The notes under the pieces are model-generated. The model worked only from the letters and a program-made list of their open reading frames with translations. It did not search any database and was not told the origin of the DNA. DNA of 64,000 bases from Chrysophaeum taylorii (Eukaryota; Sar; Pelagophyceae; Pelagomonadales; Pelagomonadaceae): positions 40,564 to 104,563 of the forward strand of contig JAQMWT010000310.1 in NCBI GenBank assembly GCA_029834535.1. The letters are read 5' to 3'. Made by a program: the position numbers and the translations under genes. Of the stretch, positions 29,766-38,394 are shown in pieces. Within the stretch, counting starts at the first letter, position 1. Every line of letters starts with the position of its first letter.

Positions 29766-32349
29766 ATGATGACGACGACGACGATCGCCACACTTTGGTT
29801 GTTGGTCGTCTTCCTCAACAAAACTACGGGAGCTGCTCTGACGACAGTGAAGACGTGGTCTGAACTCGATGGGGCGTTGTCGAGCGGGGCAACGCGGATC
29901 GAGGTCGTCGGCGAGGTCGCGGTGGCGTCGACAATGGACTTGCGTGATCCATTGTTGGAGATCCGGGAAGGTACGCTGAGCGCAGGATACGGGCGTCGGA
30001 TCGCAATCGTCCGAGAAGAGGCTACCGCGACGTTTTCGAACGCGACCCTCCGGCGGGGATGGGTCGACGGCATTCAGGAGACGGAATTTTTGGTCCGCGG
30101 CGGCGCGATTGTCGTCGACGGCGGGGTGTTGATCGTGGTTGGATGCGACTTCTTCAACAACTTCGCCCGGTCCGACGACGCCTACGGCTACGGCGGGGCA
30201 ATTTACGCGCGTAGGGGCGCGACCGCGACGGTGACCAACTCGCGATTCGGTGGCTCGAAATTCCTCTACAACGCCGCCGGGACGGAGGACCAGTTTGGCC
30301 TCGGCGGGGCCATCTTCGTGGAGGACCAGGTCAAGCTCGTCCTCGCGTCGAGTTCGTTCATCCTCAACTGGGCCGACCACGGCGCCGGCGGTGCCGTTGG
30401 TGTTATGGACTCCACCGTCGAAATCTCCGACTGCAACTTCGAACAGAACCTCACGCCGGACAACGGCCAGGGCCTCAGCGGGGGGTACGGCAACGTGGAA
30501 GCCGCTTTATTTCCCCCAATTACCGGGAACGATATGTTCGGCGGGAACCTCTACGTCGTGCGTTCGATCGCAACGATCTTCGACTCCAAATTCCGCGGAC
30601 GGTACTTCGGGGACACCCTCTGGATCGGTGTCGACGCCTGGCTCGGTGGGGCGATCTTTTCGGCGGCGTCGACGACCTATGTGTACCGAACCACAATCAG
30701 CAACTTCCGGACCTACGAGGGCGGTGGAGTCTTCGCGAGCGAGGGTTACGTCGAGGTTGTCGAATGCACGATCGAAACGAACGAGGCAAACGAGGTGTTC
30801 CTCGGAACCGACATTTTCATCGACGACGCCGGCTTCGGCGGTGGCCTGTACGTGACCGACGGTACGGAGGCTCTCGTTCACACCTGCACCTTCGACGGGA
30901 ACTTCGCCGGCGGCTGCTGCGCGAAGGACCTCGAGGCGCGAGGAACAGGCGTCGACGGCGGGGACTCGATGTACATCGAAGCCGGCGCAACCGTATCCAT
31001 CGCGGCGACGACCGCCGATTCCGACAGCGCATTCTGGGTCGAACCGGGGGGCCGACGTTCAAATCTGCGACTCCCCGACGGTCGAGGTCGACGGGGCCAT
31101 CGACGAGGTCGTCACGACATCCCTACCCTGCCCTTCCACAGAGTTCGCCTTGACGAACGCCACGGACGAGACTTTTGGCCACGCCATCATCAACAACCCG
31201 CCCAGCAAGAAGCAAGCGACGAGGGGGATCCCGTTAAAGGTGCTCGTTCCCGTGGTCGTCGCCTGCTTTCTCGCCGTCATCTTTACCAGGTTTTTGTGCG
31301 CGCGCAAAATAATCTGGGTTCCTTTGGTCCCGGACCGGAGACCCAACACCTTCTTCCCCCGGCGAAAGATCGCCCTCCTCATCTCCGTTGCCGACTACCG
31401 CGAGGACATCGGCGCCCTCGAGGGCCCGCCGAACGACCGCCTGGAGCTCAAGCGTCGCCTCATAGAAGACTACGACTTCCACCCAGATGGCATCGTCGAA
31501 GTCTACGACGGGACCGAGAATGGCACCAAAGAGCGGATCACGCTGGAGTTGGCCAAATTCGTCGACAATCTCACGCAACGGACCTTCGGCCTCGTCTACT
31601 TCACGGGCCATGGCCTTGGCGTCAATAGACCCGATTCCGGCAACAACCTGAGGCTCGACCACCCGCCGTTCATCGTGCCCCGAGATGCGACTCCCGACGA
31701 CCTGAAAGAAATCAACATCGACGAGCTCCTCGTCCGGAAAGTGCGTCAGAGCAAGCCCGAAACTTTCGTCCTCCTCGTGCAGGACTGCTGTCGCCGCTAC
31801 GACCAGTTCGACAACGAAGCCGGCACCCAATTTGGTGTCCGCCCCGAGGAGCTTCGTAGTGGGACGGCAAACAACGACAACGAAGGAGGCCCGAGCCGGG
31901 CGCCACAAGAACAAGAACAAGAACAAGAACAAGAACGAGCTCGGGAAAAAAGCAACGGTACTACGAGTGGGCCAGGCGGCGGCATCGTTCGGTACTGGTT
32001 CGCCTGCGTCGCGGATCGTGCCGCCAAAGAGAGAAACCTGAATCATGGCCGTCGCGGCCGAAATCCCTACTGGCAAAGCGTCTTCACAACGGCAATCCTC
32101 GAGGGCCTGGACCATTTCGCAAAAAGCAGGGCCACAAGCAACCAAGTATACCTAAGCGACCTCATGAACTTTGTCAACATTAACACGAGCCACAACGACC
32201 AGTACGCCGTCGGGAGTAGTGGCATCGCCGCCAGCGCTCACGATGTCCTCATTAAGTGCGACGGCTCCGCTCGCCTCGACGACGACGGCGATAACTACCG
32301 AGCCGAAGAAAGTAGTCTGACTACGAAGACAGATCTGCACGACCAATAA
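29766..32349 (+). CDS. Beta-helix ectodomain / transmembrane / caspase-like (C14) protein, one frameshift
   Basis: Frame 1 starts at ATG 29766 with a signal peptide (TIATLWLLVVFL). To about residue 425 it has right-handed parallel beta-helix repeats: GGAI(Y/F) with FxNNxA-type turns, as in pectate-lyase-like proteins. At a G6 run (31046-31051) the reading moves to the frame ending at 32349; one G fewer would make a continuous protein of about 860 residues. The second part has a membrane helix (VLVPVVVACFLAVIFTRFL, about 31240-31300), then a caspase fold: RRKIALLISVADY, LVYFTGHG with the catalytic His (codon 31609-31611) and VLLVQDCCR with the catalytic Cys (31786-31788 or the next codon). Topology suggests an outside beta-helix sensor and an inside protease. 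The G-run shift may be sequencing error. Confidence 0.78.
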
Positions 32350-32523
32350 CCACCCTCTCAACCGCAGCCCACTCTTAAACGAACGGTTTTTAAAACCCAA
32401 CAGCTCTAGTGACTAGGCCCCGCCTTTCAGGTATCCCTCGCGTCTTCATCGCCAACCCTTGAACGGAATACCTTCGCCTTTCCGGAATCTCTCACGCCTC
32501 CACACGACCCACATACGCGCGCG
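32350..32523. other. Short spacer before the first retrotransposon
   Basis: Pyrimidine-rich sequence without a gene. It ends in CGCG directly before the target duplication of the LTR element. Confidence 0.4.
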
Positions 32524-32528
32524 CCCCT
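32524..32528 (+). repeat. Left target-site duplication (CCCCT) of element 1
   Basis: CCCCT lies directly before the LTR start TGTGGCGGC and is repeated at 46203-46207 directly after the right LTR end. Five bases is the usual length for Ty3/gypsy integration. Confidence 0.75.
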
Positions 32529-32643
32529 TGTGGCGGCAACTCCTGACCACTAAGGCTTACCCTCCCTTTCTCAAGGCTTGATACCCGTTCAATGGGACGC
32601 CTTTCCCCACCTTCCTAGTGACATCATACCTCTCTCTTGTAAG
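32529..32643 (+). repeat. Element 1 left LTR, 5' part
   Basis: Starts TGTGGCGGCAACTCCTGACC and aligns along its length with the start of the right LTR (45878-46000), including AAGGCTTACCCTCCC, CTTGATACCCGTTCAA and ACATCATACCT. Similarity stops at about 32643, where the nested insertion begins. Confidence 0.85.
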
Positions 32644-32684
32644 ACTAGTAAGGCCAAGTCGGGTTTTTTTCGGCCTTTTTCTCG

Positions 32685-32800
32685 GGGGGCAAGCCCCCCG
32701 AACCCCCCGAGAATTGGGGGGCTCTGCCCCCCAAACCCCCCGCCGGGGGACACCCCCGGACCCCCCACGGCCCCCCCAAGCCCCCCCGGGCCTCTGCTGG
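32685..32800. repeat. Extreme C/G homopolymer-rich inverted repeats
   Basis: GGGGGGC followed by GCCCCCC, then CCCCCCGA, TTGGGGGGC and GCCCCCC, CCGGGGG and CCCCCGG, so nearly every G6 has a nearby C6. The transcript could form stacked hairpins or G-quadruplexes. No gene. Confidence 0.75.
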
Positions 32801-33119
32801 CGCGCACGGACGCGGGTGCCGACCGCCGTCGCACGCCGTGGCAACGGTTTTTTTTCATTTTCGGTTCTTGAACATGTTGAGATCCGTTATGAGGGTTTAT
32901 GGTAGAGCGTGTGGCTTCTGCGGTAAGGCTTATGCGTGTGTTATTTTCGGCTTTGCGTGCCGCGACGCGGTGGACGTGGCCGCCGACCACACGCCCGTTT
33001 TATTCTCTTTCTTTGCCGTGGGATCATGTGGGAGGAGACAACAGGCTCGGGGTAGAGGAGGCGGACTCCCCATTGGGGAGTTTTAGGCCTTGGGAATAAA
33101 GGGTGTAGTAGTCTTTTAT

Positions 33120-34280
33120 TAATATCCATGGTGCGAGTTGGAGGAGGTAGACAGGGATGAGGCGGTGGAGAATGGAGCGCGCACCGTTGGAGTTGACAGG
33201 GCGTGGGTTTCGAAGGAGCACGACGGAGATTTATCCGTGTGGCCGACGGTGGCCGATGGTCTAGACGTAGATAGCGGACGTCCCGTGTCGGTCGACGGTC
33301 GAGCGTGGTTCGGGTCGAGGACGACCCGCGCGAAGAGCGAGGCGTGGCGGTGGATACGGGCTCCGTTCCCTCGGCGATGGCCAGACCGCGGCCACGGGCG
33401 GTCGTCGTGGACGCGCGCGGGCGCGCGGTCGGTCGTCGGCGCGTGGGCGCGCGGCACGGTCGTCGCGGTCGTCGCCGCGTTTTTCGTGGTCTTCGATCCG
33501 TAGGCGCTCCAGCAGTAGGTCGCGAGGTTTGCGATGGCCAGAGCCCGGCCAGTCCCAGGTCGTGGCGCGACCACCGTCGACCAAAGCGTAATCGCGGTCG
33601 CGGACGCGTCGAGGTCGACGACGCCTCGACGAAGGCCGCGACTTTACGGCGAGCCGTTGTCGCCCGCGGGGGAGAGTCCGAGGCCGCGGTCGGGACGGCG
33701 GTGGCCGCTCGCAGCGGCGACGAAGACGCCGGCACGCATCGTATCGAAGCGCCGGGCCCGGCGGCGCGGCGCGCCGCCCGTCGAGCGAGCCGCCGAGTTT
33801 TTTTTCGGGTTTGTCGACTGGACGTCAACCCGCGGGCGAGTCCGAGACCGCGGTCGCGACCTCGATGGCCGCTCGCAGCGGCGACGAAGCCGGCGGCACG
33901 CATCGTATCGAAGGTGAAACGATGTTCGATCCACCGAGTCGAGGGTCGAGTCTCTCGACGGCCCGTCGGAAGATCGAGTCGTAGCCGGGGAAGCGGGCTT
34001 TGACCGCAGACGCGAGCGCGGCAAGCCCTTCTCGATTTCGGTGGCCGGTCTCCGCGGCGACGAAGACGGCGGCACGCATCGCGCGCGTGCGTACCGAAGA
34101 GTTCGCGTGCAAAAAAGGCGAAATCGCGTCGCATTTTTTCACGCGCCAGAACCCCGAAAGAACCCCGAAAGATAAGAGGGAGCCAGCCGGCATGCCATGC
34201 CGGCGTCGAGGCTCGCGTCCCTGGCTCGAGCGCGTCGTGCCGTTTGCCGGGCGAAGGCTCCATCGCCGTCGCACGCGTCA
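33120..34280 (-). pseudogene. Decayed coding-like region with three repeated units
   Basis: On the minus strand the phrase MRAAxFVAAxSGHRxRD recurs in different frames near 34080, 33910 and 33740, about 165 bp apart, and further weak matches lie nearer 33120. The best unit reads MRAAVFVAAETGHRNREGLA and continues into a helical stretch. Frames break between units. The parent protein is not recognised. This looks like a gene fragment that was duplicated and is now broken. Confidence 0.35.
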
Positions 34281-34374
34281 ACCTTACTTCAAAAAAAGAT
34301 CGGCCGAGGGTTTGCTTCTTCGAAATAATCTCGATTTTTACGACTACAACCTTACCCTGATCACTGACTGCGGT

Positions 34375-34515
34375 TGCGATGGAGGACGGTGCCTGACGAA
34401 TCCTGAGCCTTGCGGGGGCATCCCCACCCTCCCGGCGTAGGTTGGCACCTATTCGCCTCCCGGGCGGGCCGGTGGGCAGCCGGAACGTTCGCAGCGGGAC
34501 GGGGTATGGTCTTCA
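34375..34515 (+). repeat. Dispersed repeat family, copy C
   Basis: Matches copy A (14885-15040): GGAGGAC, ATCC-TGAGCCTTGCG, CCTCCCGGCGTA, GTTGGCACCT, then AGCCGGAACGTTCGCAGCGG and GGGGTATGG. Its presence inside the nested insertion shows that the family moves or is carried by other elements. Confidence 0.75.
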
Positions 34516-34761
34516 TAACAAATACTACGGGTTTTCTTCTTCGAAATACTCTCGATTTTTTCGACCACCAGCGTCCAATTTACTACTACGGTAATCGAAC
34601 TCGAAACCAGGGACCTAGGCGCACTACGTATCCGAGTCTTCGCCCACGCTCCCCAGGCTACTACTCTCAGCATTACGAATCGACCACCAGGATCCGAACT
34701 CGAGACGTACGTACGGCAATAACCCCAGATTCTCGCTCAAACTTCTACGCTTTCTCCGATA

Positions 34762-35172
34762 CAAGTGCAGGCCAGTAAGTTCGCCAGTAAGTTCACCTGG
34801 TCCCAATCTCTAACCCCAGTAAGTTCACCTGGTCCCAGTAAGTTCACCTAGTCCCAATCTCTAACCCCAGTAAGTTCGGCGTAAGCCCACTCGTGCTCAC
34901 ATCCACTCACCCCACTCTCCTTCGAGCTCGTCGCTCTCACCTCCGCCAATCTAAGCTGCTTTGATCCGTACACGCCGCTAGCCTTTGCGTTCACTCTAAA
35001 AACCCCAGTAAGTTCACTTGGTCCCAGTAAGTTCACCTGGTCACTAAGTTCACCTAGTCCCAATCTCAAACCCCAGTAAGTTCACCTGGTCCCAGTAAGT
35101 TCAACTACAGTGCGCGTCCCAATCTCAAACCCCAGTAAGTTCACCTGGTCCCAGTAAGTTCAACTACAGTGC
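34762..35172. repeat. Tandem AGTAAGTTCACCTGGTCCC repeat region
   Basis: About ten copies of an AGTAAGTTCACCTGGTCCC unit, alternating with CAATCTC(T/A)AACCCC. The whole stretch is also present in inverted orientation at 56760-57086, including the non-repetitive island CCGCCAATCTAAG-TGCTTTG between unit groups. Confidence 0.8.
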
Positions 35173-35790
35173 GCGTGTACACGCCGGGAGGGGGCTTATC
35201 GGTATTGCGCAGCACGTGTGGGGTAGGGTGGAGTCGTCGACTCAGAAGAGGATATCCTCGGGGTTGCCGATCGACAGAGAGCCACGTAGAGCTGGACGTG
35301 GCAGAAGACGGGCTTCGCCAAGAGGACGCCGACCTCGCGGGGCGTCTGGCCCTGGCTCTTGGTGATCGTTTGGCGTCGGCGGGCCTTACGGGATACAGGT
35401 TGGAGGAGCCTCGGTGACAACGACACGATCGATCATGTATCTGGTACCGTTGCAGTGGCCGTGCGACGGGTCGAGGTTGCGAAGACTTTAAGCTCGCGAT
35501 CAAAGTCAGCATGCCGTTGGTTGTCAGGGAGTTCAAAACTCGACTCTTGAGAGCGAGGCGGCGTCTTCCGACCCAACCTAGTCGGTCGAAAAGAACTCCG
35601 ACGCCTCGTCTCCGGGAAAAAAAGGCCGCGGTCATGCGCGCGTTGTCAGCATCGACAACATCGTTTCGACGGGGCGTGAGAATGGCGCGCTGAAAGAGCC
35701 GCCGCGGGTCGTGGAAATAGTCTGCGAGGTCGCCGTAGACGGCTTGGAGGATCAATGTGTGGCTCGCGGGCCCACATGATCCTTACCCTA
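35173..35790 (-). pseudogene. Decayed PIF1/Helitron-type helicase C-terminal fragment, copy 1
   Basis: One minus frame reads YGDLADYFHDPRRLFQRAIL and continues TPRRNDVVDADNARM, then VLNSLTTNGM; a second minus frame reads TITKSQGQT and KPVFCHVQLYVALCR. These match the C-terminal blocks of PIF1-like helicases of Helitrons (L-x-x-RAILTP-x-N, LNSL-x-x-x-GM, T-IN-KSQGQT, PVFSHGQLYVALSR) in the right order. Frame changes and lost residues show it is dead. An inverted copy lies at 56160-56747. Confidence 0.75.
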
Positions 35791-35798
35791 AATCGAGG

Positions 35799-35800
<2 letters not shown>

Positions 35801-35838
<38 letters not shown>
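35801..35838. repeat. ACAG tetranucleotide microsatellite
   Basis: About nine uninterrupted ACAG/GACA units next to the helicase fragment. The inverted copy of this region has the complementary TCTG array at 55851-55906. Confidence 0.9.
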
Positions 35839-35842
<4 letters not shown>

Positions 35843-36016
35843 TCTGTCGATTAGTAGTTAAGACTACATGCTACAAGGCTCTCGCCGCAGATGGCAAGAA
35901 GAAAACATTTTATAAACATTAAGGCTTTCGGCTCATACATTTAGCAAAGAACAGAAAGTAGGCCGCGGGTTGAAGTTTTGACTTTAATTTGACTTTACAA
36001 AACGCAGATTTTGACG

Positions 36017-36215
36017 GCCCGTTTCGAGCATACATAGGGAAAAGAACAGAAAGTAGAGTTCCGTTAGAGTTCTGTCACACACACACTGACATTTCCCAAT
36101 TAATTATTGTGGATCGGCCCGTTTCGAGCATACATAGGGCTTTGAACAGAAAGTATAGGTCCGTTAATCTGTTGTCACTGACGGACACACGTTTCCCAAT
36201 TAATTATTGTGGAAG
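36017..36215. repeat. Tandem duplication, about 103-bp unit
   Basis: CGGCCCGTTTCGAGCATACA then TAGGG, GAACAGAAAGTA, TCCGTTA, CTGTCAC and TTTCCCAATTAATTATTGTGG occur twice (about 36015-36113 and 36116-36213). The second copy abuts the resumed LTR sequence. Confidence 0.8.
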
Positions 36216-36420
36216 CATTCTTGTAGTATTCTTGTAGCATTCTTACTTTCATATACCATCTCTCCATCGTGTTGAGAGGCTTGGTGAGCGCGAGCATGGT
36301 GTGTGGCGAGCATATCCGACCGCGAGTCCGTGTTTTCCTCGTTCAGTGAGGTCTAGGACGAGTCGGTGAGTGCCCCCTTTGTCACCATGTGGTCGGGAGC
36401 GGTTTTTCTGTGCCGCCATA
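36216..36420 (+). repeat. Element 1 left LTR, 3' part
   Basis: Aligns with 45999-46202 of the right LTR: ATTCTTGTAGCATTCTT, ATACCATCTCTCCATC, GTGTGTGGCGAGCATATCCG, CCGTGTTTTCCTCGTTCAGT and the end GTGCCGCCATA. The LTR ends TGTGGCGGC and GCCGCCATA are near-perfect inverted repeats. Confidence 0.88.
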
Positions 36421-36422
36421 CG

Positions 36423-36440
36423 TGGTGGAGTACACGAGAT
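36423..36440 (+). other. Primer binding site of element 1
   Basis: TGGTGGAGTACACGAGAT begins two bases after the LTR end. TGG at this place complements the CCA end of a tRNA; the expected primer tRNA ends CTCCACCA. Element 2 has the matching sequence TGGTGGAGGA at the same distance from its LTR. Confidence 0.7.
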
Positions 36441-36859
36441 CGTGCGACTACATCGGTCGCCGACGAACGAGTGCTGCCGTACGTATTGTATTACGCGGCC
36501 CGGATCTGTACGTGTGCCCTGATCAAGCACGCGGAGTTCCAGTGAACCGGCTTGCGTTGAGAATATACGCGAACGTTGTTGTGTTCGTGCGTTCCGGGTG
36601 ACGACGAACACGCGTGCGAGTTGGAAATCGCAGCGCATTCTCCCGGGAGTTGATTTTGGTAGAGCTGAACGGCGGAAGCTGTTAGCGAGTGGGATCGCTA
36701 CCCACGGGCATTTTGGGGCATTTTGAATTGCCAGCGGATTGGAATTCCGCGAGTGCTGTGTTTACAGCGACAGATAGCGTTGTTGGAATCAACGTGAATT
36801 ACTTAAAGTGATCGGATCCGGACGTATTTCGAGATTCCTGATCGATATTTTGATGCAGT

Positions 36860-38394
36860 ATGGATATAATTGCAGACGTGCGTGAGGAAGAGTCTCCTCC
36901 AGTTCTTCCCGCCGCCCCTGAGATAGGCCGCGAGGAAGGTGAATCAAGAGAGGCCGAGGCAGTCGACGTTGCTGACGTGCCCCCTGACGTGCCTCCGGAT
37001 ACTGCCATTTTTTCGCCGTTGAGTCCAACGACCCCGGACCGTGGCGAGCGTGTTACTATTGAGCGCGCGTCTGCAGCCCGACGTCGACTTCGTGAAGACC
37101 TCGAGCGGAGACGTCGCGAAAATGAACGATTAGCTGAGCGTTTTGCTCGTGAAAGGGCTGAAGCGAAAGAGGAAGCGGCTCGACGAGAAGTTGATATGCT
37201 CAATGACGCATTGCAGCAAGAGATTGAGACATCGAAGACCCTACGTGAAGAGGTTGAACGATTTCGTCGTGAACGAGGTGAATTGTTAGCCGATCGTACG
37301 CGTCGTGAGAGTAGCCGCGAACGACCCGTGAGTCGACCCGAACCGGAAACGCCCGTGAGGCCGCCTGAACCGGAAAGGAACACTGAAACGGGGAATGAAC
37401 CTCCGCCCCGAGTCGATACGGAGACTGAGGGTAGGGCGGAAGCTGAGGATGAAGGTACGAAAATTTTACGGGGATTATCGCGGGGAATATCGCAGACGGT
37501 TGCGGACGCCTTCGAAAAGGGCAACCTGAGCCGATCCCGTCGACCCACTTCTAGTTTGAAGCCGGACAACTTCAAACTCGTCATCGACGGCCGAGATCAA
37601 CGGCAATTCAATTTGGATTCGGCAGCGATGATGCATACTTTAGCAGATGACCATTACTCGGTCGAGAAATTATGCTACCTACTACCCGAGCATCTACGGG
37701 ACACCGTTGCACCAATTTTTCACCAATTTTTGAGGAATACTTGCAGAAATACGAGGAGCTCTGCGATGAGCTACCGCACGGTCCGTCGTTTTACTTGAAA
37801 TTGGACGCTGACGATGAAGAGCACGGAGCCTCGGTTCGTCGCATCCGTCGTCTTAATAAGACGTATTGCGATAAAATTCTGGATTACTTTAGATCGACTT
37901 GCCGACCTCCGAGCACGCAGCAGGAGCTGCTCGACAAGCTGCGGAAGGTCACCCAGGCTTCAGTTCCGAAGAAGTCTGGGGAGCGGCACGTCCAGACGTA
38001 TTGTACCAAATTCCAATCGGAAGCCTTGGCTTTTTGTTCCGTGTCCAGCCGCACGATGGATGATGTCGATATCCTCGACCAGCTTATCAGTGGGTTGACA
38101 TCCAAGGAGTTGAGGACCCGTGTGCGGACTATGAGGAGCGGACATCCGGATAGTTACTTGACTCTTAAGTCGATGGTGGCGCTTATTACGCGGCTCGAGA
38201 ACGACGTACGAAAGTTAATGGAGGAGGAGAAGGACCAAGGCCCTCCTAAAACGAAATCGAAAAAACCGCCGCGAGGGCGGGGAGGTCGAGCTATGGCCTC
38301 CGATCAACAAGCCAAGCAAGATGCGGATAAACCGTCTGGGAATACGGATCCGCTGATCTTACAAGATCCTTCTTGGTGGTGCAAGAGGACGTGA
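36860..38394 (+). CDS. Element 1 Gag, one homopolymer frame break
   Basis: Starts MDIIADVREEESPP. It has an acidic N-terminus, a long coiled coil (about residues 70-150, ERRRRENERLAERFARERAE) and then a capsid-like helical domain from SLKPDNFKLVIDGRDQRQFN to about residue 460, of the retrotransposon-gag type, ending in a basic Lys/Arg/Gly tail (KKPPRGRGGRA). The frame changes once at the T run 37727-37731; one more T would keep it open. It ends at TGA 38392-38394, after which the same frame stays open into the protease part, so the TGA may be a readthrough stop or a mutation. Confidence 0.75.

Larger units (their letters stand above)
32644..36215. mobile_element. Nested insertion splitting the left LTR of element 1, with a Helitron-type helicase fragment
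   Basis: About 3.6 kb with no counterpart in the right LTR. From left to right it holds C/G-rich inverted segments (32685-32800), decayed repeated coding-like DNA (33120-34280), copy C of a dispersed repeat (34375-34515), an AGTAAGTTCACC tandem region (34762-35172), a decayed PIF1-type helicase end on the minus strand, an ACAG microsatellite (35801-35838) and a tandem duplication (36017-36215). Whether it entered as one unit or in steps cannot be decided. No clean target duplication was found at its edges. Confidence 0.6.

Noticed and set aside
32941-34281. Minus-strand frame of 446 codons in the nested insertion as an intact gene
   Set aside because: Arg-rich, and the protein-like repeated phrase jumps between frames, so it is treated as decayed.
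35801-35838. ACAG array and similar evenly spaced repeats as a CRISPR array
   Set aside because: Simple microsatellite without spacers, in a eukaryotic genome.
37727-37731. Programmed -1 frameshift within gag of element 1
   Set aside because: The bases do not make a standard X-XXY-YYZ slippery site and it lies inside the capsid domain, so a lost T is simpler.
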